Shown: in pieces, positions 9,241 to 20,203 of the stretch | Layout: the number at the start of each line of letters is the position of its first letter | Position numbering within the stretch: the stretch's first letter is position 1 | From: Blattamonas nauphoetae | Taxonomy: Eukaryota; Preaxostyla; Oxymonadida | Reading direction: 5' to 3' | DNA length: 64,000 nucleotides | Assembly: GCA_033064195.1 (NCBI GenBank) | Contig: JARBJD010000062.1 | Coordinates: 1-64,000 of the forward strand | The notes under the pieces: model-generated | The model's database searches: none | What the model saw: only the letters and a program-made list of their open reading frames with translations | Told to the model about the DNA's origin: nothing | Program-made: the position numbers and the translations under genes

Positions 9241-9522
9241 AAAAAGAAAACGACTTTGTTTTCTGAAAGTACTCAAAATTTGCTTCAAAAAAGACGCTTC
9301 AAAACGAGGTCATTTTTTGGCCATTATTTTCGAATTTACAGCCAAATATTGACAACTCTGAAATGTCAATATTTCAGTAGTAAGTGAGATGGAAATTAGA
9401 ATGAGTCATATTAAAAAAAATCAATTGGCTTTGAGATTCAAATTGATTTCTCGTTCCGATTCTCCTAGGAGTATCACCTCTGGCAATCTGGTTCCCATTT
9501 CGTCTATATCACTACTAAAGTT

Positions 9523-10978
9523 ATCTTGCGTCGGCATGTCTTCCTTCTCTTCTAGCCCATTCCGCATTCAGTTCAGACGAGCCAAGTCTTTCTGTTCCCT
9601 GAGCCTTTGTAGGTGTGAGGGGTGTCGACTGGGTGTGTGTTGGTGCGACGGGCTGAATCACTGTCTTCGGATGATGGGATGGTTGACGGATAATCGCGGG
9701 AGGAGGTGTCATCGTTCCGTTCGCTGAGATGTCTGGCTGCCCCCAATTATCTGGAGAACCGATCACGACTCGACTCTGAGCGAGAGACGGTGTTGAAGGC
9801 GAGGCGGTGTTGAGGGCGAGGCGGTGTTGAGGGCGATGAGCGATGCGAATGAGGCGAATCTGAGTCGGGACATGGTTCCGTATCCAGCACATCGCTCGTT
9901 CTCCATTTCCAACTTCACTCCAATCTCACGCTGTTCCGACAGTACGTCTGTTCCTTCCCATTCAGCGTCGTTTTCGGAGCGGGAATGCACAAGACCGCCA
10001 CTCAATCGCCCAAATTCCAGATCGCTCATCCGAAGCTGGTCCTGTGAAAAATGAGTGTGAATTCAAAATGAAAAGAGACAAATTGAAGGCAAAAAACGAT
10101 GAAAAGTCGAGAGAGACCGAATAGGGTCAATGGAAGACAAGATGGTGAGCAACACAAACTTGGATCAGCAACTCACTCTAAATGTCCTGCTTGTCACTAA
10201 AACGAGTGTCGTTTGCACTCTCTCCGTCTTCTGAGATGTTTTCTTTGTCAATTTTTCCGATATCACCACTTTTGGGACCATCCCGTTTGGTCAGTTCTTC
10301 GCTCATCTTCGACACCCGTCTTCGGCTCGGCATGTCATGTAGCGTCACTTGCTGGACATGTGGAGACAGATCAACTGTACATCCCAAATTTGTTAGAGAT
10401 CTATGGCTCCGTTTCGGTGACGCTTTTGGTTCGACTTCTGTCCAAATATCCCGTCTGTTCTCCTGCTGATATTGAATCTTATCCCAGAGAATGCTCTGAA
10501 AACGAGAAAGACACAACGAGACGATTCAGTGGGAGTGGGCAGGTGAGACGAACGATGAAGAGAGAAGATGGTGAAGAGACAAAAGTGGACACACAGTTTT
10601 GAAGAAGTCAACAGGAATCGATGAATGATACTCTGTGGGGATTGACACAAATGCTGCCTGCTGTGGGTATGGTAGAACAGAATCAGCAGCGAAAAGAAAG
10701 AAGAGCGATGGCTGTTGGAGACGATCAATGAAATATGCGAATTATCAGAAAAGGAGAGCACACATTCAGTCAGGAGGGTCTGCGGAGACTGGTTTTTCAG
10801 AGTGAAGATCTTCCTGATCTTGAACAGAAGCGAGGTGGAGATCGTGTGCCGCGACAGATACGAACCGTGCAAGAGCGACGATACCAGATTCGGAAGGTCG
10901 AACATTAGATTCAGCCACTGCATCAAGCGGTCAGAGAAAGACAGTGAGACAGGCCAGACAGCGAGTAGCCAGTTTTGA
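9523..10978 (-). CDS. Hypothetical host gene, exon structure unresolved
   Basis: Several minus-strand frames look like exons of one or two genes. The most upstream (down to about 10590) is Leu/Ser-rich and probably helical. An 88-bp GT-AG intron (about 10502-10589) joins it in phase to a polar, acidic stretch ending in a stop at 10178. A further frame (10029 to about 9763, beginning SDLEFGRLSGGL) follows a pyrimidine-rich CACAG acceptor and may be another exon or gene; the Thr/Pro-rich frame down to 9523 may continue it. I recognise no domain. Polinton-L ends six bases downstream, so the element may have truncated this gene. Confidence 0.3.
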
Positions 10979-11692
10979 TCAGAATGAAAATCTGAAAGAT
11001 AAGAAAACGAAACAATCGATTAGAAAGAAAAGAGAAGAATAAAGTCAAAAGAGTTCGGAGGAAGGAAACAGGCAAACAAACCGTGAAGAGAAACATACAA
11101 GGTCACAAGAAATGCTAGAAAGAAAACGAGTTCTATCCCTGTTCAAGAAAGATAAGATGGGAAATATGAGAAAATTGATAGATATAAGAGCAAACCGGCT
11201 TCCTCACAATTACGGATTTCATTTCAGTTTGATCATGTCAGACCGAACCCTGATCCTGTGATCCAAACCCTTGTAAAGCAGTTAGAGGGAAATCAGTGAG
11301 ATGCAAAGAAGAGAGGAGCATACAAGGAACTGAGATTTCAGTATTTTCATTGATAATACCACTCGTCTCTCTTTGACCTCATTGTTTCAGATCGATTCTG
11401 TGAAAACGAGTTCGATTTGCACTAGAATCTGAAATGGAGGGAAAGTAGAGAATAGAGCATAAAAAAGAACAGACGGATATGCTCTTAATTGAATGTAACC
11501 GTTCTGTTCGATCATGTCGACGTCATCTCGAACCATGATGTTCAATGTCTTTAAAAGAAGAGTGAGACAAAAAGGTCAATAAGAACAAGAAAAAAAGCAC
11601 ACAGAGTACCACTGCAAATCAGTCTCCGGAGACAAAAGTGCCATTTAGCAGAGTTGAGGTACGTTTGAGAAAAATGATGGTTTGAGAGGACA

Positions 11693-11853
11693 GATCGGGC
11701 CACCATAGGACACGATAGGACAGGACAGGACAATTGTCCTCCCTCGATTTTATTGTGAAATTGAGACGCAAGTATTGTAAAGGTGTCAAAAAGCTTTCAT
11801 GTCCTATGGTTTGAGCCCGATTCAGAATTGTCCTATCGTGTCCTATGGTGGGC
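11693..11853. repeat. GTCCTAT foldback (inverted repeat)
   Basis: The arm at 11698-11722 contains ACCATAGGACACGATAGGAC and is repeated in inverse at 11829-11853, with a loop of about 106 bp. Further GTCCTAT copies lie at about 11801 and 12062-12090. It could be a small inverted-repeat transposon remnant or a regulatory hairpin cluster. Confidence 0.6.
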
Positions 11854-12076
11854 AGATCGACCCCGTTTGGACAATTTTCACAATTTCCATCAAAATAGGG
11901 TGAAAAATCACAATTGAAATGATTCTAAAACAGAAAATGTGCATCATTGTCTCGTATCTTTCCTCATTTTTCGTTTACGATTTTCTCTGTCAGACGAAAC
12001 AAGAGGCTGGTTCAATTCTTGTCATCGACATTTTTACCCAAATTGTCCTCCTCTTTTTGGCTGTCCTATGATGTCC

Positions 12077-12243
12077 TACCTATAGGACATGCCGACCCAT
12101 GGTAAGAGTCGAAGAATGCGAGCAAACGGGATGTTGTGTTGCATACACAGGCGAACGAACCGTTCGCCACGGTGTTGGATGGTCCGGTATTGTTCCAGAG
12201 CCGCCAATTGAAGAATCTGCGCATCCGAAAGTAACGATTTTTT
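12077..12243 (-). pseudogene. Short conserved-looking coding fragment, unidentified
   Basis: The minus strand has a clean frame of about 53 codons with protein-like composition (LSDAQILQLAALEQYRTIQH... then IPFARILRLLPW) ending in a stop at 12077. It has no ATG and no visible flanking exons, and its end merges with a GTCCTAT repeat. It may be an exon relic of a transposase or host gene. I cannot name it. Confidence 0.25.
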
Positions 12244-12950
12244 CTTGTTGATCTAGGGCGTATGATGTATTTTTGGTCCCCATTTTTTTACTTTTACCCC
12301 ATTTTGTGACACCCTATTTACAATCAGGTGGTACCGATCAGATGCTGAAATGGTGAACCGCGTTTGATCAGTGGTATTCAAATTATGAAGGTTCGATCAA
12401 GTCTGGACAGAAATGATCACGCAAAACAGACCACAAAGAACACGTGGCAGATTTTTTATGATATGTCCACATGGGACCGTAGCACTCCTGAGGACATCTG
12501 AGACTTTGAATTTAGGAAAAAGAGTGATAAATCTTGATTTTATGTGAGGTGAAAAAGTACTTTGATTTTTTTTTCGACATAGATTCAGTTTTTGCCACCC
12601 GTCAAAATGTCTTGATTGTGGATGATGAACAGAAATGGGAGGTGGAAAGGCTTTTATTCAATCCATGTCTTCGGCTCACTGATTTTTTAGCGATTTCATC
12701 AGAGAGGTAGCAAGTTTTTGGTCATGATCAACCCTTAGAAAAAGTGAGTGGACATCTGAAAAAAAAACACCCACGTATTCAAGAAATGGGAATGATAGAA
12801 TTGTGGTTTTGAGAGAATGAGGAACACACAACAAGCAAGTCGAAAGAAGAGAAGCAGCGAGGCTACAATGTGACAGGGAAACGTAGTGAGAGAGAAATTA
12901 TGTGAAGAAATGATGAAATTGTCACATTCCATGCTTCTTTTGTATTGCCT

Positions 12951-13203
12951 TTAACTTCTCATGATTCTCGTGGGGTTGCTGTTGGACGTGAGCGTGTCCG
13001 AACTGATCTTGCACAGCTCACTGATGAAGGAATGGCTGCGGGAGACAACGGTGGCTTCTCCGTCCTTGACTTCTTCGTGCAAGTCGAGAGAGGTGACACT
13101 GGCTTCGGGTGAAAGTTGCGCTTGTGCTGCTGGAGATGCGAGATGACCATGAGGCACAGCGAATACCCGCCGAGCCCGCCCTGGTACGACTCGTTCAGCT
13201 TCT
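12951..13203 (-). pseudogene. TRF4/PAPD5-type poly(A) polymerase fragment
   Basis: After a plausible CACCAG acceptor the minus strand encodes KLNESYQGGLGGYSLCLMVI, followed by SHLQQHKRN. This is the conserved helix of non-canonical nuclear poly(A) polymerases (TRF4/PAPD5: LNE-x-x-x-GG-[IL]-x-SYSL-x-x-MV-x-SFLQ). Such enzymes add short A tails that mark nuclear RNAs for decay. The nucleotidyltransferase motif (GS...DxD) expected some 200 residues earlier is not visible in the next kilobase upstream, and the sequence after the motif is open in two frames, so this looks like a relic or a very divergent exon. Confidence 0.4.
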
Positions 13204-14409
13204 GGTGGAGGAGAATGGAATGATGATTACTTGTGGGACGACGATTGTCCTGTTCGGTTCGGAAGGTGGGAAGGCAAAGATAAGAAACTGCTTGGTAGTT
13301 GATAAAAACACATAAAGAACACACTAATACGAGGAAAATGGATTTTGTAGTTCAGCAACGAGATTACAGGTGTGTCAGATAGATGATTGAATGTGAGTCC
13401 AAAAAAGTGAGTAGATATGGTGTCATCAGTGAAAGGAACTGTTGTGTAATCCAAGAAAGCAGTGGTCGGCACAGTGAAAGTGTCATGATGAGTTCGGAGG
13501 CTGGAAGAAGTCATAGGCTGAAGATCGCGACGATTGGGCGATGGTTTCTGAGACTAATTGCCCGTTGATGAGGGACACGACGTGTGATTCAGGTATACAG
13601 TTAATGTGGAGAACAGCGTTCGGAGAATCAAACCAGTGGGGTGCAGGGGGAGATAGGAGTCATTATTGTGTTGAGAGGCGGAGGGTCCTGTGAGGTATTT
13701 TATCGGAATTTGGCAGCTGCGATAATTCACACAATAATGTCAAAAAGTGAGTTTCGAATTGAATCCAGATGGAAAACATCAATTGTGGATGGCATAAGTG
13801 TTGGTGATGATTGTACGACGGTGATGAGTTCGATCGAACCAGAAAGGACAAAATGGAAGATGTGCGGGAGATCTGTGTATGAGTGGGAGAGTGTGGTCTG
13901 AAAGACAAGGATTGAAGATCGGTACATGATGAAAAAATGAAGTTAAGAAAGAAGGACAAGCCGAACCAGTGTTTGACGATAGAATGTTGTCCATGTGCGG
14001 GGTCAATTGTGGAAGATTTGTAAAGAGTGAAACTATAGGTTCTAATCGAGTAGAAAAGAGTTGGATTCTAAATGGGGAACAGTCGCGAAATTGTGAGACG
14101 AGCAGTTGGTAGCGTAATAATCTCAAAAATAGTCTTTGATAGAATGGATCGGACGATTGCGGATGGAAGGAGGAGGGAGAACGAGATGATTGACGAGGAA
14201 GGCAGGCTGTGAGAGAGATGGAAGATGGTGATGTTCGGAAATAGCTGGGGGAGAAGATGAAGTAATAGAATTTGAAAAAAAAATATGTGTTTCCATCTGT
14301 GGTCGACATACAAACGTTAGAGGAGCATAATCTTGCCAAACGAGCGAGTTTCCACCTCTTAGAAGATCTCAGCTGGAGGGAGGTGAAAATGAGCATGATA
14401 TTCGTTTTC
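13204..14409. other. No supported gene
   Basis: Long minus-strand open frames exist here (for example 13779-14396), but they are rich in Ser, Pro, His and Phe and contain no recognisable motif. They may be exons or intron-like pyrimidine-rich DNA of the poly(A)-polymerase-like locus. I see nothing firm. Confidence 0.35.
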
Positions 14410-17188
14410 CTAAGACTGTTTGATCAAACAAACAGGAATGAGAAGCCGAAGGAGAAGGAAGAGAAGGAAAGGAGTCCTCCATCGGATTGGAGCTGTCCAA
14501 AATTTTGGATCAATTTTGGGAAAAAATCCCAGGATTTGGACACCCGCAGATTCTGGACACTTTTCTGCCAAAATAGGAGGAAAGGTGTCCAAAACTCTGG
14601 ATTTTAGGAAAAGTGTTTCCTTTCCCAGAATTCTGTGTTCAAGAACCTCCTTCAGACTGTCGGATGCGATGGATAAACTTGTCTGGAGACATTTCTTCAT
14701 TGCATCGAGCTTCATAGGATGGGTCTGAGCAATCAATTTGAGAGATTCAATTGCACGACCCGTCTGTTGCTTTGGAGGAGCGAGAGAATCTACGAACGTC
14801 GTCAAAATGCTCAAGATGAGTGTCGGCGTTCCGCTCACAAATGAAACCAACGACTGGAGATCGTACATGGACATCGATTTCGAACTGAAGAACTGATTTT
14901 TAAGCGAGGTGAGTTCAGAAGAGGAGAGCAATGAAAATGCTTTTCTATCAGAGGCGATGAGTATTGTTTCAGCCTCCGTCAATGATTGTCCCTCATTGAT
15001 GTGTTTGTCGATCGTGGATGAGCAGGTTTCTGTGAGTTGGCGCGATTCCCCGAATTTTTTGAAAGTCGGATTCTGCCGGACTTCAAGAGTGAGGATCCAT
15101 CGGATCTCGAATGGAGTGAGAATCTGTCTTTTGCCGAGCAATAGAGTTCGATGTGGGAAAATGGTTATTGGGAGATGTATTTGAGCGAGCGGAACTCCTT
15201 TTGACTTCCACAGACCATCTGGATTCTCATGAGGGGGATGGAGGGCACCCATTGACAACACCTCATCCCTCCAGTTTTCGCCGAATCCAATCATCTGTCC
15301 CTTTGTCCACACATCAACCAAGTTAACTGACGTGCACAGATGACTGGTTGGGTTTTGAAATTCGTTCAAGACAACGGTGTGGGAATCTTCGATGGTGAAT
15401 GCAGGGTCAGGCATGGGCGAGATGGTCGGCTGAGGTCGTTCAAGAGGGTTCGGTCTTCGTGGGAAGTATGTGAAAAAGTTGGGAATTGGATTAGAATAAG
15501 TGACCTTCCATGGGACTCTCTGCTTGTGTTCATTTGGGGTGGGATGGTTTGGGAGATGAGATACGGTCTGTTCTCCGACACGCACCATCTCGATTTTCGT
15601 CATGTCAAACAGTTTCAGACCTTCGTGAGATTGTGGGACATGTCCTTTTTGAGGATAGATAAAGCGGAGTTCAACAAGTTCTGTCTGTCCCTCTTCAGAA
15701 CCAGAATTGGAATTTTGATCCCTTTGACGACTCCATTTCAGGTTGAAAACGAATCGGTGATATAAGTCATCCCCTGGTTGCGGTTGAGACTTCTTAATGT
15801 GTTGGCAATGATGGCTGGGGAAGAATTCTGTCAAGACGCGGCCACAGAAGTAACATCGGAAGTGATATGGATTTGTGTTGGGTTGGAGAGTTGCAACTGA
15901 ACTCAACAGCAGTTGCTCCGTTAACGCGTGATGGTCTTCCAAGCCTTCTCGTGCATGAGCATCGATGGCCCAAATGTTGTCAGTTGGGATGAAAGAGTCT
16001 GAAGTGTTGGGGCTCTCCAGAGCATAATCTGTGATTGTTGGCAGCTTCACAAAGAAGACGAAAGGATGAATGTGTTGTTGGCTCAGCCCGTACACGGTGG
16101 ACAGGAGAGCAAGCCACAGGAACATCAGATTGGACATGGTTCGACTGAAGAAGGAGTTCGGTGCGAGCGTGGAGTGGATGAACATTACCGAGATATCATT
16201 GACTTTCAATTCTTCTTGCTCTGTATGCACTTTGAAGAACAGCAGAATCGATCCGAATTCTTCATTGGTTCCACCCAGCGGTTTCAGATAGAACGTGAAA
16301 CATTTGGCATTTGAGTTGTTTAGATTCTGTTGCAGACTTTGTGTGATATCTTCGTGATGTGTGATTGGACGAGTGATTGCGACGATGTCCCATTCTCCAC
16401 CCAGTTTTGTCGATGAAAAGAAGCAAGGATGCATCGGCGAGGAAATGAGGGTCGTCCACTGCTCTTCAAAGTCACGCAGTTTCTCCGCAGGAATCTGTGT
16501 GATGTCAGGCAGAGATGCTTTCCACATGCTTCCTGAATTTCGCAGGCAAACGTACGACTCGGCGATCGGAGTGGGGAGTTTGATGTTTGCTTGAAGTGTC
16601 TCGCCAGTGATAAGTCTCTTTGGATAGGTTATATGAAGCCCTCCGAGGACGGCATCCGACACAAACGCATGAAAGACCGCTTCTTTCTGCTGGTTGAGCT
16701 CTTTGTCATTCGTCAATGTCAAGACTGTTTGAGCGTGTTCCTCTTGCATCGCCGTGTCGAATGTTCGCAAGACGATCTTCTTTGTCAACTCTGTTGCAAA
16801 CTCCTTGTGCCAGTTGTGACAGTCATATTGTGGGCATGAAAAATGAATCAAGTTTTCCGAGATATCATCGTTGAACAGATCATGTGGGCTGATTCTGGTG
16901 AAATGCTTGTCAGATTTCCAGACACCCTCAATTGCGTTCCTGGCGAGTTCCGGGTTCAGGACAAAGCGTGGATTGAACGAAAAGAGTTCAACACTCTTCT
17001 TAATGTGTGTGATATCTTCTTCTGAAATGACTGTTGGTGTTCCCATCGCTTTGAGAAGCGCTGGTTGAGTTCCCACCAGGTCAAAATACTCTGTTTGTTC
17101 CTCCAGGGCGAAAAGATCTGTTGGGTCTTCCAGGGCGAAAAGATCTGTTGGGTCTTCCAGGGCGAGAAGATCTGTTTGTTCTTCCTTC

Positions 17189-17518
17189 GTGTTGAGAATC
17201 TCCGTTTGTGCTCCCATCGTGTTGAGAATCTCCGTTTGTGCTCCCATCGTGTTGAGAATCTCCGTTTGTGCTCCCATCGTGTTGAGAATCTCCGTTTGTG
17301 CTCCCATAGTGTTGAGAATCTCCGTTTGTGCTCCCATCGTGTTGAGAATCTCCGTTTGTGCTCCCATCGTGTTGAGAATCTCCGTTTGTGCTCCCATCGT
17401 GTTGAGAATCTCCGTTTGTGCTCCCATCGTGTTGAGAATCTCCGTTTGTGCTCCCATCGTGTTGAGAATCTCCGTTTGTGCTCCCATCGTGTTGAGAATC
17501 TCCGTTTGTGCTCCCATA
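17189..17518 (-). repeat. 30-bp minisatellite, 11 units
   Basis: Eleven near-identical head-to-tail 30-bp units lie in frame in the RHS-like gene and encode NTMGAQTEIL. Unit-to-unit changes are almost absent (ATAGTG versus ATCGTG twice), pointing to recent expansion. Degenerate units (EDPTDLFAL type) follow at 17101-17188. Confidence 0.97.
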
Positions 17519-19044
17519 GTGTTGAGAAGCGCTGCTTGCTCTTTAGGCGGATATTTCGGGACTGAATAGTCGATAATGTAGGTTCCATTCCTTTTTTGGT
17601 TGTTGTTGACTTCTTCCCACCTCGAACCCTTTGGGGATGTGAATAGGACATAGTTTTGGTCTCGATACATCGGTGTTTGTTCAGAAAACATAATACTGAA
17701 AATAATCAAACAAAAATTCGACAAACTCATCAACAACGTGCCAGTGTTGTCCTTTGAGTAAGTTCTCGACTTTCAATGTGGCGATAGACGATCCGGCTTC
17801 AAGAATTGAATCCTTCTTGATCACTGAACCTGGGGAGATTCCTAAGTGAGTTGTGATTGGATGCTCCTTTGACAATACACATTTTGTCTTTGGGTGAGGG
17901 TACTGGAGGGTGACCTTTGAACCTTTCCGGAGTGTTGATCCAGCTTCCAGAACATAATTTCTGTTTATTGTCTCTTGTTGTCCGTAATGAGTGTGTTGGG
18001 GCTGTGTGCTCATTCGAATTTCTGTGCCATCATCATCGCGGAACAGTGAGAGTGTGTTTGCTGGATATTCAACGATTTTTGAATCTTTTGCAACGGTTGA
18101 TCCCGACAACAAAATCATTTGCTCGTTCACATTGAGGTCTTCGGCGAGTTCTTTCTTGTTGCATATTGAGTGATGCATGAGGACCGATCCCACGGCAAGT
18201 TTTGAACCACGATTCAGATTCGATTGCTGAAAGATGTAGATGTCCTTGGGGAGGATTCCTGTTTCGCCGATTTCCGCGGTGTCATGATTCACCAACAGAC
18301 GGACGAAATACGGAAAGTGTTCCACACTTGGGACAGAGACATCCCCAAGAAAAGTCCATTCGGTCGATGATGATGCGTCTTCAGGAATGCTTTGAGCGTC
18401 TGGGTGTTCGTAGACCTGTTCCACATTTTTTGTAGTACCAGGTTTGGTAGCCCCTTCCTTTAACGAGTACACCCCATATGTGTACAAGTACGATGCAGTA
18501 ACAAAGTCGGCGAATCTACCGTTGGGATCATTCATGGAAATTGTTGCCTCTCCTGTCTCTACTGTATTCTTAAGTTTAAAAACATAGGTTTGTTCCCCCT
18601 TCTTTATTGTCGAAACAGACTGAAGAGTTGGAATGAATTAAAGAGAATACAAACCGCAACTCCAAAGCTCATCAACAATGTTATGAACGGAAATCGACTG
18701 GCTGATTTCCCCATTCCAGGAGTGCCGGTGATGACATGGAGAATTGGGTTCTGGAAACCTGAGGTTCTCTTCTGTCGATCATCTTCAAACGTTTGCTGGT
18801 TCACTATAACATGTCCAAACAGAGAGAATGTTGAAGAACGGAATAGATATTGTTCGAGAGGGCTTTTGTCGTTGAAACTTAGTGGTTGAGTCTGAAATGA
18901 CCAATACAAGAGGTGGGACAAGTCTGAAAGTTGCTCATTGGGAAGTGGGCCGTCAAAATCAAGAAAGTCTGTTTGTTTAAGAACGCCAACACAGGAATCG
19001 ATGACAACTTGAATCCTGTGAAGCAATGTCAAATCAACGTCCAC

Positions 19045-20016
19045 CAGGGTTGTCGGGCCCATCGAAGTGACTTAAGTCGTTGAAAAATGACTTAGAAGTA
19101 AGAAGTAAGGAGAAACGACTTACTACTAAGTTATTACATTTGTAAGATCATTTTTGAGCAAAATATGGTGCTATTTTCGATGAAATGAGATGATCGTGAC
19201 AAAAAATGACATTTCTGACGTTGTATTGTGCTTCTGGGCGATGGAGAAGAGGAAACAGACAGAGCAGTGAGCAGGGTTGAAGCGAAACTGAAGAAAGGGA
19301 AGAAGGGAAAGAAATACTCATCCGAACATAAAACATACACAAAATAGGAAATAACGGGCGAGAATAAACGAAATAGTGCAAAGTCTGTCGATGAGAACTC
19401 CGTATCCCCCGACCAGAATGACGATACTCGAAGAAAAACCACTTGTCAGTCGTGGTCTGGTCTGTCTCGAACAGATTCTGGAAGTGATCTCGTACAAGGT
19501 GATCACCGATCTGAATCTTCGAATAACAGTTGCTGAACTCACTGCTGTTGGAAAGCAAGTCAGTGGAGCAGTCTTCGAGTCAAAGCAGGATGAGTGGAAG
19601 AGTTCCATGTTTGTGGATAGAGAATGCATTTTTGTCAAATCTGTCCTCCCACTATGTCAGAAACAGTAAACTGAATGTTGAGGATTTTGTGATAGAACTT
19701 CTAATGAAAGGTTCTTATCATTCACATCAAGATCTGACCCACACAGACATTTTCAGCATTGCATTGATGGCCTCTCTTGGACCGGAAAGATGTGTACTCA
19801 TGATATATAGGATTCTGATCAGATCGCAATGCATTTGTGTATGATTAGAGATTCTGTCGAAGAACCGTAGATGTTGTTTTCATGATCAAGACCACAAAAA
19901 GGTGAAACAGTATGAAATGGTTTACTTTTGAAGAAAAATGACTTAGTCTTAAGTCACGAGAGAATTAGTGAAAAGTAAGTCATTTTACTTACTTCTAAGT
20001 CATTCCGACAACCCTG
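19045..20016. mobile_element. hAT-like non-autonomous element
   Basis: The ends are CAGGGTTGTCGG (19045) and its inverse CCGACAACCCTG (20016). Subterminal ATGACTTAGAAGTAAG motifs are inverted at both ends. It is flanked by an 8-bp near-duplicate, ACGTCCAC (19037-19044) and TCGTCCAC (20017-20024). CAGGG termini and 8-bp duplications are the hAT signature. The 972-bp interior has no transposase. Removing the element and one flank copy rejoins the RHS-like reading frame. Confidence 0.8.
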
Positions 20017-20203
20017 TCGTCCACAGGATTCGGAGGAACGGGCGACGAGTTCTGCTGAATATGTCTGCTGATGCTATTTCCCATTTGAACGAAATACAGT
20101 GCCTCCTGTCTGGACCACTGTATCGCCCACCTTCTTTGAGTCTGAGAAAAAAACTTGTGTTCAACGATCTCTGATTGTTTACAACTCACTTGTTGCACTG
20201 AAA

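Larger units (their letters stand above)
1..9516. mobile_element. Polinton/Maverick element, right-hand part (Polinton-L)
   Basis: Contains the two hallmark Polinton genes, retroviral-type integrase and protein-primed family B DNA polymerase, head to tail on the minus strand with 23-43 bp between genes. The element runs off the left edge. Its end is placed at 9516 because the sequence up to CACTACT matches the inverted second copy ending at 61671, while bases beyond differ completely. Read outward-in, both copies begin AGTAGTG, which fits the known Polinton 5'-AG...CT-3' termini. The family makes 6-bp target duplications, so 9517-9522 (AAAGTT) is the candidate copy; the other copy lies outside the window. 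ATPase, protease and capsid genes, expected in full Polintons, would be further left. Confidence 0.9.
7790..9516 (-). repeat. Polinton terminal segment duplicated in inverse at 61671-64000
   Basis: This segment matches the reverse complement of 61671-64000 almost base for base: 1,727 bp here against 1,726 bp there once the 604 bp (element plus TTA copy) inserted in the right copy is removed. The match stops abruptly at the AGTAGTG termini and reaches the right window edge. It may be the Polinton terminal inverted repeat or the same end of two copies. Confidence 0.85.
10979..12950. other. Gene-poor host DNA
   Basis: Nearly 2 kb with no frame that I can support except the short fragment at 12077-12243. 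It holds the GTCCTAT foldback described separately and A/T-rich stretches. No RNA gene was seen. Confidence 0.5.
14410..20084 (-). pseudogene. RHS/Crinkler-like P-loop NTPase gene split by a hAT-like element
   Basis: Exons are at 20084-20017, 19044-18655, 18619-17727 and 17695-14410; introns of 35 bp (18620-18654) and 31 bp (17696-17726) restore one frame. The start MGNSISR is a typical N-myristoylation signal. The protein has a Walker A motif (ITGTPGMGKSA), a Walker B-like WHVVDD, and then VLFTSPKGSRW; this trio in this order is what I know from trypanosome RHS and Crinkler-type NTPases. Between Walker A and B lies a Gly-Ser repeat region (EAGSTLRKGSKV, SPGSVIKKDSI). After WHVVDD comes a decapeptide minisatellite, then about 850 residues of no known domain. 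A CxxC...HxxxC pattern near YHFRCYFCGRV may bind zinc. The element at 19045-20016 interrupts the first coding exon, so this copy may be inactive unless that element is spliced out. Confidence 0.55.

Noticed and set aside
17189-17518. CRISPR-like array
   Set aside because: Units are contiguous 30-bp repeats with no spacers and lie in a eukaryotic reading frame.
17065-17569. Plus-strand frames made of Cys/Val/Leu decapeptides over the minisatellite
   Set aside because: A 30-bp period keeps all frames open; the minus frame continues into non-repeat coding sequence on both sides.
20099-20203. N-terminal extension of the flavodoxin protein upstream of 20204
   Set aside because: The flavodoxin fold begins right after the ATG at 20204; the upstream frame begins at a non-ATG codon and overlaps the opposite gene's exon region.
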